A DNA stretch of 64,000 nt from Pirellulales bacterium (GCA_033762255.1 JANRLT010000020.1:62001-126000); one strand, 5' to 3'. Positions 1 through 8,957 are shown, counted from the first letter of the stretch. Made by a program: numbers and translations. Notes: generated from the letters alone by a model not told the origin.

Positions 1-206
1 GGATACTTCTGCAGCCCTTGTTGAATGGCAAAGCCTATGGCCCGCTGCACCTTGGGGGAAGAATTGTACGGATTTTCGTTGGTGTTAAGCTTGATCCATT
101 TGCCCCCTTGCGGTTGCTCGCCGGGAACATAACCACGCATCAGGGCGATCTGGGGTCGTACCAAAGTCATGGGCAAATTCTGAAAGTTTGTAGGAGGCAA
201 CTCCAT
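1..206 (-). CDS. hisC: Histidinol-phosphate aminotransferase, N-terminal part (cut by window start)
   Basis: The 68 codons read from the ATG at 206 down to the window edge contain the HisC signature '[19 protein letters not shown]' followed by TNENPY, which matches the start of this PLP-dependent enzyme of histidine synthesis (imidazole-acetol phosphate to histidinol phosphate). The frame is open to the edge. The gene lies 107 bp downstream of hisD on the same strand, so a hisD-hisC transcription unit is likely. No convincing Shine-Dalgarno precedes the first ATG; in-frame ATGs at codons 13 and 23 are alternatives. Only the N-terminal arm is visible; the catalytic lysine lies outside the window. 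Confidence 0.85.
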   Translation of the reverse strand, partial: MELPPTNFQNLPMTLVRPQIALMRGYVPGEQPQGGKWIKLNTNENPYNSSPKVQRAIGFAIQQGLQKY

Positions 207-241
207 TGCCGAAAATAGTTTTTAGCCGCATTCGCAAAATT

Positions 242-265
242 GTAGCCGCATTCGCAAGAATGCGG
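242..265 (+). repeat. GTAG-headed 24-nt palindrome (REP-like)
   Basis: GTAG is followed by arm CCGCATTC, loop GCAA and arm GAATGCGG. A damaged copy lacking the second arm lies just before it (about 222-241). The element sits in the hisD-hisC spacer. Confidence 0.7.
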
Positions 266-293
266 GGGTTATAAGGTTAGCAAGTTATCACCT

Positions 294-317
294 CGGAACT
301 CTGGCGAGTTCCGCTAC
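294..317 (-). repeat. GTAG-headed 24-nt palindrome supplying the hisD stop codon
   Basis: On the minus strand GTAG is followed by arm CGGAACTC, loop GCCA and arm GAGTTCCG. The TAG of the head (316-314) is the stop codon of hisD. The hairpin could also act as a weak terminator or an mRNA 3'-end protector inside the hisD-hisC spacer. Confidence 0.75.
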
Positions 318-1693
318 ATTTCACCCACGCGCACATCCACGCTATACCGGTGCGCGGTTAGCCCCTCTTTATCCGCCAGGGCGCGGATATCGTCCGCCAC
401 GGCCGCCAGCCCTTCGGCGGTGTATTGGATCACGCTTTTAGTTCGTAAAAACTGTAGCGCGGATAACCCGCTGGCCCAGCGGGCGGTGCCGCTGGTGGGG
501 AGCACATGCGACGGCCCCGCGGCATAATCGCCTAAGGCCACCGGCGAATGCGGCCCCACAAAGACCGCTCCGGCATGGGGAATATGCGGCACCAGTTGTT
601 CGGCATGGGCACAGGCAATATGCAAATGCTCGGGGGCGATGTCATTAGCCACGGCGCAGGCTTCCGCCGCGTCCCGCACCAGGATGAGCGCTCCGTAATC
701 CGCCAGCGCTTGCCGAGTCAGTTCTCCGCGCGACAAACGCCTGCACTGCCGATCCAACTCCGCCGTAATGGCATCCAGCAGCGGCGCATGCCACGTTATT
801 AAGATGCTGGCGCCGGGGGAATGTTCGGCCTGAGCCAGCATATCGGCGACGGTCTGGTCAACGGGCGTGGTTTTATCTGCGATGACCACCACTTCGCTAG
901 GCCCCGCGATCGAATCAATATCCACCTCGCCATAGACCCGCCGCTTGGCCAAGGCCACAAACAAGTTTCCCGGACCGACGATTTTATCCACCTTGGTTAA
1001 CTGGCCGCTGCCGTCGGCTGTTCCCGCCAAGCCATACGCCAACGCGGCCACGCCCTGGGCTCCACCTAGGCGGTACACTTCGGTCACGCCCAACTCATGG
1101 CAAGTGGCCAATAGGTCGGTATTGTACGAACCAAAGGGGGTGGGAGGGGCGATCACGGCGATTTCCTCCACGCCCGCGGCCAAGGCGGGCACAACCGTCA
1201 TGAGCACAGTCGAGGGATACGCCGCCGCGCCCCCGGGAACGCATACGCCAACCCGCCGCAAGGGTAAAAAGCAGTGCCGCAGTTCTCCCCCGTGCGGAGC
1301 TGGCACGCGCACATCGCGCGGCAAGAGCGCCGATTGAAATTGCCAAATCCTCTGCCGAATGTTGCGAATTGCGGTCAAAAACGCCGGACTGGCGGCCGCG
1401 TGGGCTTGTTGTAATTCCGCTTCTTTGACGCGCAGGGACTGGGCGGAAAGCTGCGCTTGATCGAGTAGCTGTGAATACCGCAGCGCGGCGGACAACCCCT
1501 GGTCGCGAACATCGTCGCAAATACGGGCGACAACCGCCGCGGGAGAAAGCGCTTCGCCAAAGACAGCGAATGTGCGTTGCCGCCCCGAGTCGCTGACGAC
1601 TTCGCCACGCGGGCTGAGTTTTTCACGGAGCGCGGCAATGAGCGACGCGGCGTCGTCCTGGCGGGTGTCGATGCGGGGAATGGTCAGGGTCAT
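314..1693 (-). CDS. hisD: Histidinol dehydrogenase
   Basis: HisD catalyses the last two steps of histidine synthesis, oxidising L-histidinol to L-histidine with two NAD+. The 459-residue length is normal with a slightly long N-terminus. Recognisable blocks are VGVCVPGGAAAYPSTVLM (about 148-165), GGAQGVAALAYG (210-221), VDKIVGPGNLFVALAKRR (235-252), IAGPSEVVVIAD (262-273), QAEHSPGA with the zinc/catalytic Gln288 and His291, NDIAPEHLHIA, and GDYAAGPSHVLPTSGTA near residue 400 with the second histidine region. The ATG at 1693 gives the full-length enzyme. It is followed by hisC on the same strand. The TAG stop is contributed by a palindromic repeat. Confidence 0.97.
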   Translation of the reverse strand: MTLTIPRIDTRQDDAASLIAALREKLSPRGEVVSDSGRQRTFAVFGEALSPAAVVARICDDVRDQGLSAALRYSQLLDQAQLSAQSLRVKEAELQQAHAAASPAFLTAIRNIRQRIWQFQSALLPRDVRVPAPHGGELRHCFLPLRRVGVCVPGGAAAYPSTVLMTVVPALAAGVEEIAVIAPPTPFGSYNTDLLATCHELGVTEVYRLGGAQGVAALAYGLAGTADGSGQLTKVDKIVGPGNLFVALAKRRVYGEVDIDSIAGPSEVVVIADKTTPVDQTVADMLAQAEHSPGASILITWHAPLLDAITAELDRQCRRLSRGELTRQALADYGALILVRDAAEACAVANDIAPEHLHIACAHAEQLVPHIPHAGAVFVGPHSPVALGDYAAGPSHVLPTSGTARWASGLSALQFLRTKSVIQYTAEGLAAVADDIRALADKEGLTAHRYSVDVRVGEM

Positions 1694-1817
1694 GGCGTGG
1701 ATCGATTGTTTCGAAAATATACAGACATTGTACCGTAATTTCTAAAAAGATAAGGCCGCTTCAGGAAGATTTTATTCTTATGAGTAAGTCCGTAGGACTG
1801 TTAGCTTTATAGTTAAA

Positions 1818-4466
1818 TCACCTCCCCGCCGCTTTTTCTAGTTGTACCACCATTCGCTCGACCCGCTGCGACCATTTTTCGGTCGAAAGCTTCGTGGTCT
1901 GAATACGCGCCGCCCACAGCGGAAAGGCCAACGGTGTCAAACGCGGACAAAACTGAATTACCAGGTTGGCTTGGGTCATTCGCGCAAGCGCGGCCCGCAT
2001 CCGTTCAATTTCCAACTGCTGCAACAGGACCTCGCGCCGCGCTTGTTGCAAGAGCATGTTTTGCGGATCATACTCGCGAAAGACGTCATAAATGAGGCTG
2101 GTGCTGGCCTGCAGTTGCTTGGCGGTTTTGCTGGCGCCGGGATAGCCGGTAACGACCAGTCCCGCCACTCGCGCGATGTCGCGAAACTGCCGCTTGGCCA
2201 GTTCACTGACATTTAAGCAAGCCAGCAGGTCTTCTTCCAACTCCGCCGTGGAGAACAATTTTTGCCACTGCTCCGCCAGGTAGTCCAGCGGAATATTTGA
2301 CAGCAGTTCCACGCCATAATCATTCGGCGTGATGGTGATGGAACAGGGTGTTTCCCGCGAAATGCGGTACGCCACCAGCGAGGCGATCCCCTCGTTCACC
2401 GCCCGCCCCTCGAATGGGTAAAAAAAGAGCTGGTGCCCCTCGCGCACTTTGGCCCGTTCAATGAGTAGCTCACGCGGTCCGGGCAGAATCGACCAGCTAC
2501 GTTGCAGCTCTAAGATGGGCCGCACGCACGCCAGTTCGGGACTGGAAAAATCCCCCGCGCGGGCCAGATCAAATTGCCTGCGCACCGCGCGGGCCATTTG
2601 CGTGGAAAGGGGAAAGCGGCCCCCGTCCCAACGGGGGACCACGCCTTCCTGGCGTTTACTTTTCTTGCAATAAACGGCCATATCCCGCAAGATCACAAAC
2701 TCCAACGGCCGTCCGGCGAACACAAAATGATCGCCGGGTCGCAGCCGCGCGATAAAGCCCTCTTCGATCGTCCCCAGCGTCGCGCCGCTCATCAATTTGA
2801 CCACTAGCGAAGCTTCACTGGAGATAGTGCCAATGGTCATCCGCTGCAACCGCGCAACCTGCGGATTTGCTGCCACGTAGCGGCCGTTGACTTGAACAAG
2901 TTTGGCAAATTGCGGATATGCCTGCAATGATTGTCCGCCGCGCACGGCAAAGTCGAGCGCCCATTGCCATTCCTCGTCGGTGAGTTGCCGGTACGCATAC
3001 GTCGTGCGCACCTCCGCCAGTAGCTCCTCCGGCGCAAAGCCGGTGGAAATGGCAATGGTAATGAGATGCTGCACCAAGACATCCAGTGGACGGTCCAGCG
3101 GTTCTCGCCCCTCGAGATCGCGAATCTCCGCCGACTGCCGCGCGGCGGCGTACTCCACCAATTCAAACGCGTGCGTCGGCACACAAATCACGCGACTGGT
3201 CGCGCCGGGCTGGTGCCCGCTTCTACCGGCGCGCTGCAACAGCCGCGCGATCCCCTTGGGACTTCCTACCTGCAGCACCTGGTCCACCGGAGAAAAATCC
3301 ACCCCCAGGTCCAGGCTGGACGTGCAGACCACGCACTTAAAATCGCCTCCCCGCAGCCGCGCTTCCACATATTCGCGCAATTCGCGGTCGAGCGACCCAT
3401 GATGCAGGGCCATGCTTCCCGCCCAATCGGGCCGGGCATGCAAAATCGCTGAAAACCAAATTTCGCACTGGGAACGAGTATTGGTAAATACCAATGATGA
3501 TCGGGCCTCTTCAATCTGTGCCACCACCCGCGGCAATAGCTTTAGCCCCAGATGCCCCGCCCAAGGAAAACGTTCGATATCCTCTGGCAAGATCGTCTCG
3601 ATCGCTAGCGATTTGTCCGTCTCGCCGGAGATAATCGCCGCGGCCCGCGTCTGAAGTGGGTCCGAGTCGGATGGGACGCCCAACAGCACGTACCGCGCCA
3701 GTTCCAGGTTAGCCAGCGTGGCGGACAGGCCCCAGGTACGCAGGCCGGGCAGCCAGCGGCGCAACCGCGCCAGGCATAGTTCCGTCTGGACGCCGCGTTT
3801 GGTCCCGAGTAGCTCGTGCCATTCGTCCACCACCACCGCGCGTAGTGTTTTAAACAACTGCGGAGCTTCGGGATATGACAACAGCAGGGACAAACTTTCC
3901 GGCGTGGTAACGAGCGCCGACGGCAGCCGCGCGCGTTGTTTTTTACGCATGGTCTGCGTGGTGTCGCCAGTGCGCAGCTCCACCGACCAGGGGAGCTGCC
4001 AGTAGGCGACCGGTTCCTGCAGCGTGCCGACCAGGTCATTGGCCAAGGCCCGCATCGGCGTGATCCAGAGCGCGCGCAGCGGTTCCGTCGTTTCGCGGGA
4101 TTGCTTTTCTTCAGTGGGGCAATCCTGGTCGATGTGCGGTGTTGTCGCCGTATGTTTACTAGTGGAAAACAGCGGCTGATCCGGGATCTCTCCGCCTGTG
4201 ATCCGCGCGGCGGCTTGTTCCTCCTGCAAATACTCCTCGATGATGCCTAACCACGCGGCGTAGGACTTGCCCATTCCGGTGGCGGCATGAATGAGGCCGC
4301 TTTCACCATCTAAAAACGCCTGCCAAGCGGCCAATTGAAAAGCAAACGGCCGCCAACCCCGCGCGGCGAACCACTCCGCCACCAAAAATGGGGTTGGTGG
4401 CCGCGCGGGTGGTTGCCGTTGCGGTGCGGGAGAGCGTTTTGGTTTTGCGGCGGGCTTCACATACAT
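1818..4466 (-). CDS. Lhr-like DEXH helicase, probably the ligase-associated DNA-repair type
   Basis: An 882-residue superfamily 2 helicase. Walker A is AATGMGKS (61-68), the Walker B box is DEWH (214-217), motif III is LSAT and motif VI is QRAGRSGH; a C-terminal Lhr-type extension follows. The arrangement best matches the bacterial 'ligase-associated DNA damage response DEXH box helicase' family, though the usual partners (ligase, exonuclease) are not next to it. An acidic/Thr-rich insertion at about 81-128 separates motif I from motif Ia. I placed the start at the ATG at 4466 (MYVKPAAKPKRS). The frame stays open upstream, but that part reads through a tandem palindrome array and encodes only repeats of GTGTVPATM and related peptides, so it is not protein. 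Likely role: 3'-5' ATP-dependent DNA translocation in repair (inference from family). Confidence 0.88.
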   Translation of the reverse strand: MYVKPAAKPKRSPAPQRQPPARPPTPFLVAEWFAARGWRPFAFQLAAWQAFLDGESGLIHAATGMGKSYAAWLGIIEEYLQEEQAAARITGGEIPDQPLFSTSKHTATTPHIDQDCPTEEKQSRETTEPLRALWITPMRALANDLVGTLQEPVAYWQLPWSVELRTGDTTQTMRKKQRARLPSALVTTPESLSLLLSYPEAPQLFKTLRAVVVDEWHELLGTKRGVQTELCLARLRRWLPGLRTWGLSATLANLELARYVLLGVPSDSDPLQTRAAAIISGETDKSLAIETILPEDIERFPWAGHLGLKLLPRVVAQIEEARSSLVFTNTRSQCEIWFSAILHARPDWAGSMALHHGSLDRELREYVEARLRGGDFKCVVCTSSLDLGVDFSPVDQVLQVGSPKGIARLLQRAGRSGHQPGATSRVICVPTHAFELVEYAAARQSAEIRDLEGREPLDRPLDVLVQHLITIAISTGFAPEELLAEVRTTYAYRQLTDEEWQWALDFAVRGGQSLQAYPQFAKLVQVNGRYVAANPQVARLQRMTIGTISSEASLVVKLMSGATLGTIEEGFIARLRPGDHFVFAGRPLEFVILRDMAVYCKKSKRQEGVVPRWDGGRFPLSTQMARAVRRQFDLARAGDFSSPELACVRPILELQRSWSILPGPRELLIERAKVREGHQLFFYPFEGRAVNEGIASLVAYRISRETPCSITITPNDYGVELLSNIPLDYLAEQWQKLFSTAELEEDLLACLNVSELAKRQFRDIARVAGLVVTGYPGASKTAKQLQASTSLIYDVFREYDPQNMLLQQARREVLLQQLEIERMRAALARMTQANLVIQFCPRLTPLAFPLWAARIQTTKLSTEKWSQRVERMVVQLEKAAGR

Positions 4467-4505
4467 ATTGTATCGAGTTACCCCCCTTAGGCCACTGGGA
4501 ATAAT

Positions 4506-4760
4506 GTAGCAGGCACCGTCCTCGGTGCCGTCCCAGTGCCGTACACATCGTAGCAGGCACCGTCCCGGTGCCGAAACATCGTAGCAGGCACCGTCCCGGT
4601 GCCGAAACATCGTAGCAGGCACCGTCCCGGTGCCGAAACATCGTAGCAGGCACCGTCCCGGTGCCGTACGCATCGTAGCAGGCACCGTCCCGGTGCCGAC
4701 GCATCGTAGCAGGCACCGTCCCGGTGCCGACGCATCGTAGCAGGCATCGTCCCCGGTGCC
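4506..4760 (+). repeat. Tandem array of eight GTAG-headed palindromes
   Basis: Copies start at 4506, 4550, 4581, 4612, 4643, 4675, 4706 and 4737. Each is a 24-nt unit: GTAGCA, arm GGCACCG, loop TCC, arm CGGTGCC, final G. Spacers are mostly 7 nt (AAACATC three times, then ACGCATC), giving a 31-bp period. The first unit has an extra partial arm; the last has two changes. The array begins 40 bp upstream of the helicase start, so it probably lies in the helicase 5' region. The 7-nt spacers rule out CRISPR. Confidence 0.9.
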
Positions 4761-4815
4761 GCACGCTCCGTCCTCTGCGCCTTACCCTTGCCCCCGGTAG
4801 ATGGGTGCCGGGATC

Positions 4816-4835
4816 CGTGGGTAGCACGACCCACG
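4816..4835. repeat. 7-bp inverted repeat between array and secreted-protein gene
   Basis: CGTGGGT, a 6-nt loop and ACCCACG form a perfect hairpin. It is one of several short palindromes in the gene-free stretch 4761-4978, in which I see no coding potential. Confidence 0.5.
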
Positions 4836-4904
4836 CAAGGTAAAGTTAGAAGTAGGAATGCAGAAGGCGAAATAACTGCAATCGAATTCTGCATTCCATA
4901 CTTC

Positions 4905-4988
4905 CCTGGCTCACGCTGCGGGCTGAATTTCTCCTTGCTCACGCTGCGGGCTAAGGATTCCCTTGCTCACGCTGCGGCCTATTCTTCC
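4905..4988. repeat. Three tandem 28-bp units
   Basis: Units at 4905, 4933 and 4961 share the core GCTCACGCTGCGGGCT (last unit GCGGCCT) with diverged 8-nt tails. The third unit overlaps the last codons and stop of the Tyr-rich protein gene, so the repeat has grown up to and into the 3' end of that gene. Confidence 0.75.
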
Positions 4989-5503
4989 GCGGGGGGAGCT
5001 ACCGGAGCACTGGGGGCAGTGGCAGGCGCGGCGGGATTGGCGATCCCTTCGGTTTCTTCCGGCAAATCGTCCGGCGGCAGGTCCAACGGCGTTTTATCTT
5101 CGGACTCGGGGATGGGGGGCGGGGTGGTTGGCTTGGGGAACGCCTTTTCGGGAATATCCTTAAGCGACCCCTGGCGGTCCGCCTCGGCCAACATGCTGTA
5201 CAGCGGCTCTCCTTTGCTTTCCGTTGGGCAACGGCCCCAGTACTTGCGGGTGTACGGATTGTAATAGTAGTAGTACTTTGGCCGTGTCGGATAGTACACC
5301 ACGTAATGGTGCTTGTAGCCGCTGTAGTTCGCGCGGGGCTTGTAATAGTAATGGCGATAGTGATAGTTGGCTTTGGCCGGTTTACGCCAGCCAGAGTAAT
5401 ACTGCCGCGTGGCGTAATATTGCTGGGCGAGGACCGCCCCTCCGCCGCCAACCAACATAACCGCGATTAAAATCGCCCGCTGCCAAAAACGTGGTGTAAA
5501 CAT
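4979..5503 (-). CDS. Secreted Tyr/His-rich protein with acidic Pro-rich tail
   Basis: 174 residues. The N-terminal signal peptide (about 1-26, ending AVLAQ) suggests export. Residues 28-95 are extremely rich in Tyr, Lys, His and Arg (runs such as YYYYYNPYTRKYWGRCP), and residues 120-174 are Pro/Ala/Glu/Asp-rich and probably unstructured. A good AAGGAG lies 7 nt before the ATG at 5503. The function is unknown; similar Tyr-rich secreted proteins with a YW-G-x-CP core occur in planctomycetes (from memory, not searched). The basic aromatic half and acidic half could bind a polyanionic wall component or metal, but that is speculation. Confidence 0.8.
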   Translation of the reverse strand: MFTPRFWQRAILIAVMLVGGGGAVLAQQYYATRQYYSGWRKPAKANYHYRHYYYKPRANYSGYKHHYVVYYPTRPKYYYYYNPYTRKYWGRCPTESKGEPLYSMLAEADRQGSLKDIPEKAFPKPTTPPPIPESEDKTPLDLPPDDLPEETEGIANPAAPATAPSAPVAPPAEE

Positions 5504-5665
5504 CCGCTAACTCCTTATGGATTTGTGCCCCAGGGTAAAGGTCGGGTGAAAAAACTTCCACCAGCTTAAATTTGAACAACCTACCCATGCAAACGAAGTT
5601 GGCGAAAAATCTTCCTCACTTCCCAAAAATATTTTTCGTAATCGGTCAAATCCCGCGGAATTCCC

Positions 5666-6763
5666 CTAAAACAGCCTCATCTGGCCCGATGCGGGCAATG
5701 GGGGCTGGAACAGGCTGGTGTCGTATTCTGGCAGGCCCCCCATTAAGCCGTATTTGCAGCAAAAAACCGCCAGAGTGTTGGCAATTTGCCCCGCGTACTC
5801 CCCCGTGCCGCGCATCCGCTCGCCAAAGTTGGGGCTGGAAAGTTCTCCGCCGCGCGTTTTGCGAATGTACGCCTCCACCCGCTCCCGCAGGTTGGGCCGA
5901 TAGCGCTCGAGCCATTCCATAAAAATATCTTTCACCGCAAAAGGGAGCCGCAGCAGCACATAGCTGGCCGCACGGGCACCCGCCTGGGCAGCCGCCTGTA
6001 AAATCGCGGGGATTTCCACATCGTTAAGCCCCGGAATGATGGGCGCGACCATGACTCGCACCGGTATCCCCGCCGCGGTAAGCTGCCGGATCGCGTCCAG
6101 CCGTTTGGCCGGAGGCGAAGTCCGCGGCTCCAGCACGCGGCAGAGGTCCGCATCCAGTGTCGTGATGCTAATATTTGCCTGATATAACCGATGCGCCGCC
6201 AGCGGAGCCAGCAAATCCAGGTCCCGCGTGATGAGCGCGTTTTTTGTAATGGTGCCAAACGCCTGCCGTGCCTCGGCCAGCACCATTATCATCCCCCGTG
6301 TGATTTGCAGTTCCCGCTCGATCGGCTGATAACAATCTGTCACGCCAGAGATCGCCACGATGTCCCGCCCCGTCCAACGGGCGCGATTAAGCTCCTCCCG
6401 CAGCAGCCGGGGCGCGGCGGTCTTGACCAGGATTTTGGTCTCAAAATCGACTCCCGCGTTCAAGCCCAGGTACTCATGATAGGGACGGGCGTAGCAGTAC
6501 GCGCAGCCATGCTCGCAGCCGCGATAGGGGTTGATGCTGTAGCGAAAAGGGATATCGGGGCTATCATTTTCAACAATGAGCGACTGGGACTGATCCTCAT
6601 AAAAGGCAGTGGTGACTTTTTTTGCGGATTGCAGTTCGGCCAGTTCCTCCGCCGATTCGCCTAGGTGTTCATAGTCGGCATCGCAGCGGACCCGCTCAAA
6701 GCGGTTCTGGGGGGCGACATTGGCACCGCGTCCGATCAATCGTCCGAGGGGGGAATTTGTCAT
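5666..6763 (-). CDS. PA0069-family radical SAM protein
   Basis: 365 residues. The radical-SAM [4Fe-4S] motif is at Cys83, Cys87 and Cys90 (CEHGCAYCYAR) within YSINPYRGCEHGCAYCY, which is diagnostic of the PA0069/Rv2578c group, relatives of spore photoproduct lyase. The typical N-terminal RGAN-x-NRFE segment is present. It should cleave S-adenosylmethionine to a 5'-deoxyadenosyl radical; the substrate of this family is not established. The gene stands alone on the minus strand with its own promoter-like sequence upstream. The N- and C-termini are complete. Confidence 0.9.
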   Translation of the reverse strand: MTNSPLGRLIGRGANVAPQNRFERVRCDADYEHLGESAEELAELQSAKKVTTAFYEDQSQSLIVENDSPDIPFRYSINPYRGCEHGCAYCYARPYHEYLGLNAGVDFETKILVKTAAPRLLREELNRARWTGRDIVAISGVTDCYQPIERELQITRGMIMVLAEARQAFGTITKNALITRDLDLLAPLAAHRLYQANISITTLDADLCRVLEPRTSPPAKRLDAIRQLTAAGIPVRVMVAPIIPGLNDVEIPAILQAAAQAGARAASYVLLRLPFAVKDIFMEWLERYRPNLRERVEAYIRKTRGGELSSPNFGERMRGTGEYAGQIANTLAVFCCKYGLMGGLPEYDTSLFQPPLPASGQMRLF

Positions 6764-6829
6764 GGTATCATCATGCAGCGCGTGGCGGACGCGCTGGCCT
6801 TTTCAGGGCTAATATCCGCACATGCCGTT

Positions 6830-6858
6830 ACTGTACAATATTACACACTATTTGTCAA
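6830..6858 (-). promoter_or_regulatory. Candidate sigma70-type promoter for the radical SAM gene
   Basis: On the minus strand TTGACA (6858-6853) and TACAGT (6835-6830) are separated by 17 nt. The -35 is a perfect match and the -10 matches 4 of 6. It lies about 67 bp upstream of the ATG at 6763. Confidence 0.45.
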
Positions 6859-6863
6859 GCGGG

Positions 6864-7351
6864 GTTATTGTGCCAAGGGGGAAATTTTTTGCACAATAGT
6901 GGGGGCGAGTAGTGGACTGGCGGTGGAGTTCCGCGCGGTGGTATCATGAACGCCGCAGTGTAAGCGTGCCGATCCGCTGGGTGGAATGTGACTAGGTCTG
7001 GAAGAGATGAATCGGATGGTGTGTTTTTCTGGGAAATGTTTCTTGCGGCTGCGCCGCCCAGGAACAAGTTCCTGGGGTACCCGGTTTTTGTCGGGGCTTA
7101 CGCTTTACCGGCCGCCGCCGGAAGCAGTGCGGCGGGTGGTACTGCGGTGGGCGGTGGCACAGTGACTGTGGCCGGCGGGTCCGCGGCTGCTTCGTCCGGG
7201 TCCGCCGCAAGCCAGTATGCGATCGCCGCCGGTCTTGCGGGTGTGAGCGTGACTAACCACTGACCCAAGCTTGCGGTTCGCGGGTAAGACAAGATTGATG
7301 TTTAGACTGGGAGCATTGTTCCTTGACTCTTTGTCATGACGGGTGTCTAAC
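6864..7351. other. Gene-poor spacer
   Basis: About 490 bp without a gene I trust. A plus-strand reading frame at 6988-7263 ends in a Gly/Ala/Ser/Thr-rich stretch and could be a decayed secreted protein, but it lacks a Shine-Dalgarno and any recognisable domain. Nothing else stands out. Confidence 0.4.
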
Positions 7352-8170
7352 ATGCCGACCACACTTTGGCAGTTTTTAGTGGACGCGAACTTGACAGTGC
7401 TATTGGAGCGGGACTTTCGGCAAGTGGCGGGGACTATCGGGCTAGTTGGCCCGCTGTTGCATGTTGAACGCGAAGTGATGTTCCAATGTCATGTTGATCA
7501 ACAGGCCGACCAGCCATATCTCAAACTGTCCGATCACTTTGTCTTTGTCGCTGGAGAGTCGGCCAACCGTTGCGTGACCAAGGTCGGTGGCCCCCCCTAT
7601 CGCGACAAGACGCGTCCTTGGCCGCTGTCACGCGATGACAAACCGCTTGTTTTTGTGGGACAATTCTGCTTTTCGCAGTCTTTGGACATTGTGCCGCGGC
7701 TGCCGGCCGAAGTGCTCTTGGTCTTTGGGACGCCTCTTGATCATTCGGTGCTTGACCTCCAGTTTGAATGGCAGTCGCTGATCTCGGATGACAGGCTAGT
7801 TCCCGAGACGGACATACCGGCGCACGACTTCCCGTTACCGCGCTGCTACGGAGTTCCTTTCCGAACTTATGAGCTTCCGTGGTATGTCATGGCGGATCGT
7901 TCAAGGGACAGTCTGTTTATTGCCAGCCCACTATGCACCAAAATTGGAGGCTATCCTTACGGGTACCAACAAAACGAACGTTATCCCGACTACCTTTGCT
8001 CTCTTGGGCCGATACTGTTTTCCCGCCTGGAGGAATATCCGTGGCTTAATTGCGCGGAACCGTTGGACGAGCGGCCGGAAGTAGAGGGACGGGAATTGAT
8101 GTGGGGCGATTGCTTCGGCGCGCATCTGTCACTTTTGCCAGATGGAAGAGTGACTTGGTTTGACCGGTAA
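7352..8170 (+). CDS. Hypothetical protein, possibly DUF1963 (YwqG)-like
   Basis: 272 residues from the ATG at 7352; an in-frame GTG at 7343 is an alternative, and neither has a strong Shine-Dalgarno. The segment KVGGPPYRDKTRPWPL followed by PLVFVGQFCFSQ, and the later TKIGGYPYGYQ, resemble the repeated 'KIGG-x-P...WP...l-FvaQi' pattern of DUF1963/YwqG proteins, whose role is unknown. The distance between conserved blocks is plausible for that fold. No signal peptide or membrane segment is visible, so it is probably cytoplasmic. It is flanked on both sides by repeat-rich non-coding DNA and has no operon partner. Confidence 0.6.
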   Translation: MPTTLWQFLVDANLTVLLERDFRQVAGTIGLVGPLLHVEREVMFQCHVDQQADQPYLKLSDHFVFVAGESANRCVTKVGGPPYRDKTRPWPLSRDDKPLVFVGQFCFSQSLDIVPRLPAEVLLVFGTPLDHSVLDLQFEWQSLISDDRLVPETDIPAHDFPLPRCYGVPFRTYELPWYVMADRSRDSLFIASPLCTKIGGYPYGYQQNERYPDYLCSLGPILFSRLEEYPWLNCAEPLDERPEVEGRELMWGDCFGAHLSLLPDGRVTWFDR

Positions 8171-8848
8171 CAACGCGGCCATGCCCAACAATTTGCGGGC
8201 GGAATTCGCCTAGAATCCACTTGGCCGCGGTAATCCTGGGAACACGCACAAAAGCTTGACCGGTACGACAGCCTGACGGATAATAAGCAACTAAGGCCCG
8301 CCCTGTGCCAAAATTAGTGCGCACCAAAAATGACGCTATCGAACCTGACGAATCGTAAAACTAACGGGGTGGGAACGCCGTTACTCGCAGCCGACCCATG
8401 AAGAATTCACAAACATTCCACCGCACACGCACACCAAAGCACAGATTTTCCCGTTCGGCGCGTACGGGGTACGCAGTTATTCTTCGCCAAAAAGATCGTC
8501 GCGCCGGTTGCAACCAGCGTCCGTCACGCCGCCCGGCGGCTGTAGCTCTTGAGCAAACCGCCCTGCGGGTACCCCCTATTTAACCCATCATCAAATCGGC
8601 TACCTCGGGAACTTATTCTTGACCGCGTAGCGGCGGGTGGCCCAGGAAATATTTTCCTAGTTCGTGAAATCCGGCGGTGTGGCACCGTTGAAGTTTCCAT
8701 TTACAACCTGTGCTGACCTTGTCTTGCCGGTTCCATTTCCTTGCACCAGACGTGTCAATTATACAAAAACTTTGGGTGGCACTGGCGTCCCGCCAGTGTC
8801 TTTGCTGGATGGCCTGGGACTGGCGGATAAAGCCACGAAATCGTGGAT

Positions 8849-8870
8849 GGCGGAACACGTTCCGCCCTAC
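8849..8870 (-). repeat. GTAG-headed palindrome
   Basis: On the minus strand GTAG is followed by arm GGCGGAA, loop CGTG and arm TTCCGCC. It is part of the 8.2-9.5 kb cluster. Confidence 0.65.
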
Positions 8871-8933
8871 GATCCTTTGCCCTACGATAATTACGCCGCC
8901 CCGTTGGGGCTTTGGTGTTGATGGGAATGCTGT

Positions 8934-8957
8934 CCGTGGACTTGCGTCCACGGCTAC
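8934..8957 (-). repeat. GTAG-headed 24-nt palindrome
   Basis: Minus strand: GTAG, arm CCGTGGAC, loop GCAA, arm GTCCACGG. The layout and loop are the same as in the element at 242-265, but the stem differs. Confidence 0.7.

Noticed and set aside
4467-4685. N-terminal 73-residue extension of the helicase (frame open to 4685)
   Set aside because: It translates only the tandem palindrome array; a proper start with conserved following sequence exists at 4466.
4506-4760. CRISPR array
   Set aside because: The 31-bp period is suggestive, but spacers are only 7 nt and almost identical, each repeat is a self-complementary hairpin, and no cas gene is nearby.
6988-7263. Gly/Ala/Ser-rich 91-codon plus-strand frame
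   Set aside because: No ribosome site or recognisable domain, and the opposite strand is equally open; left as uncertain spacer.
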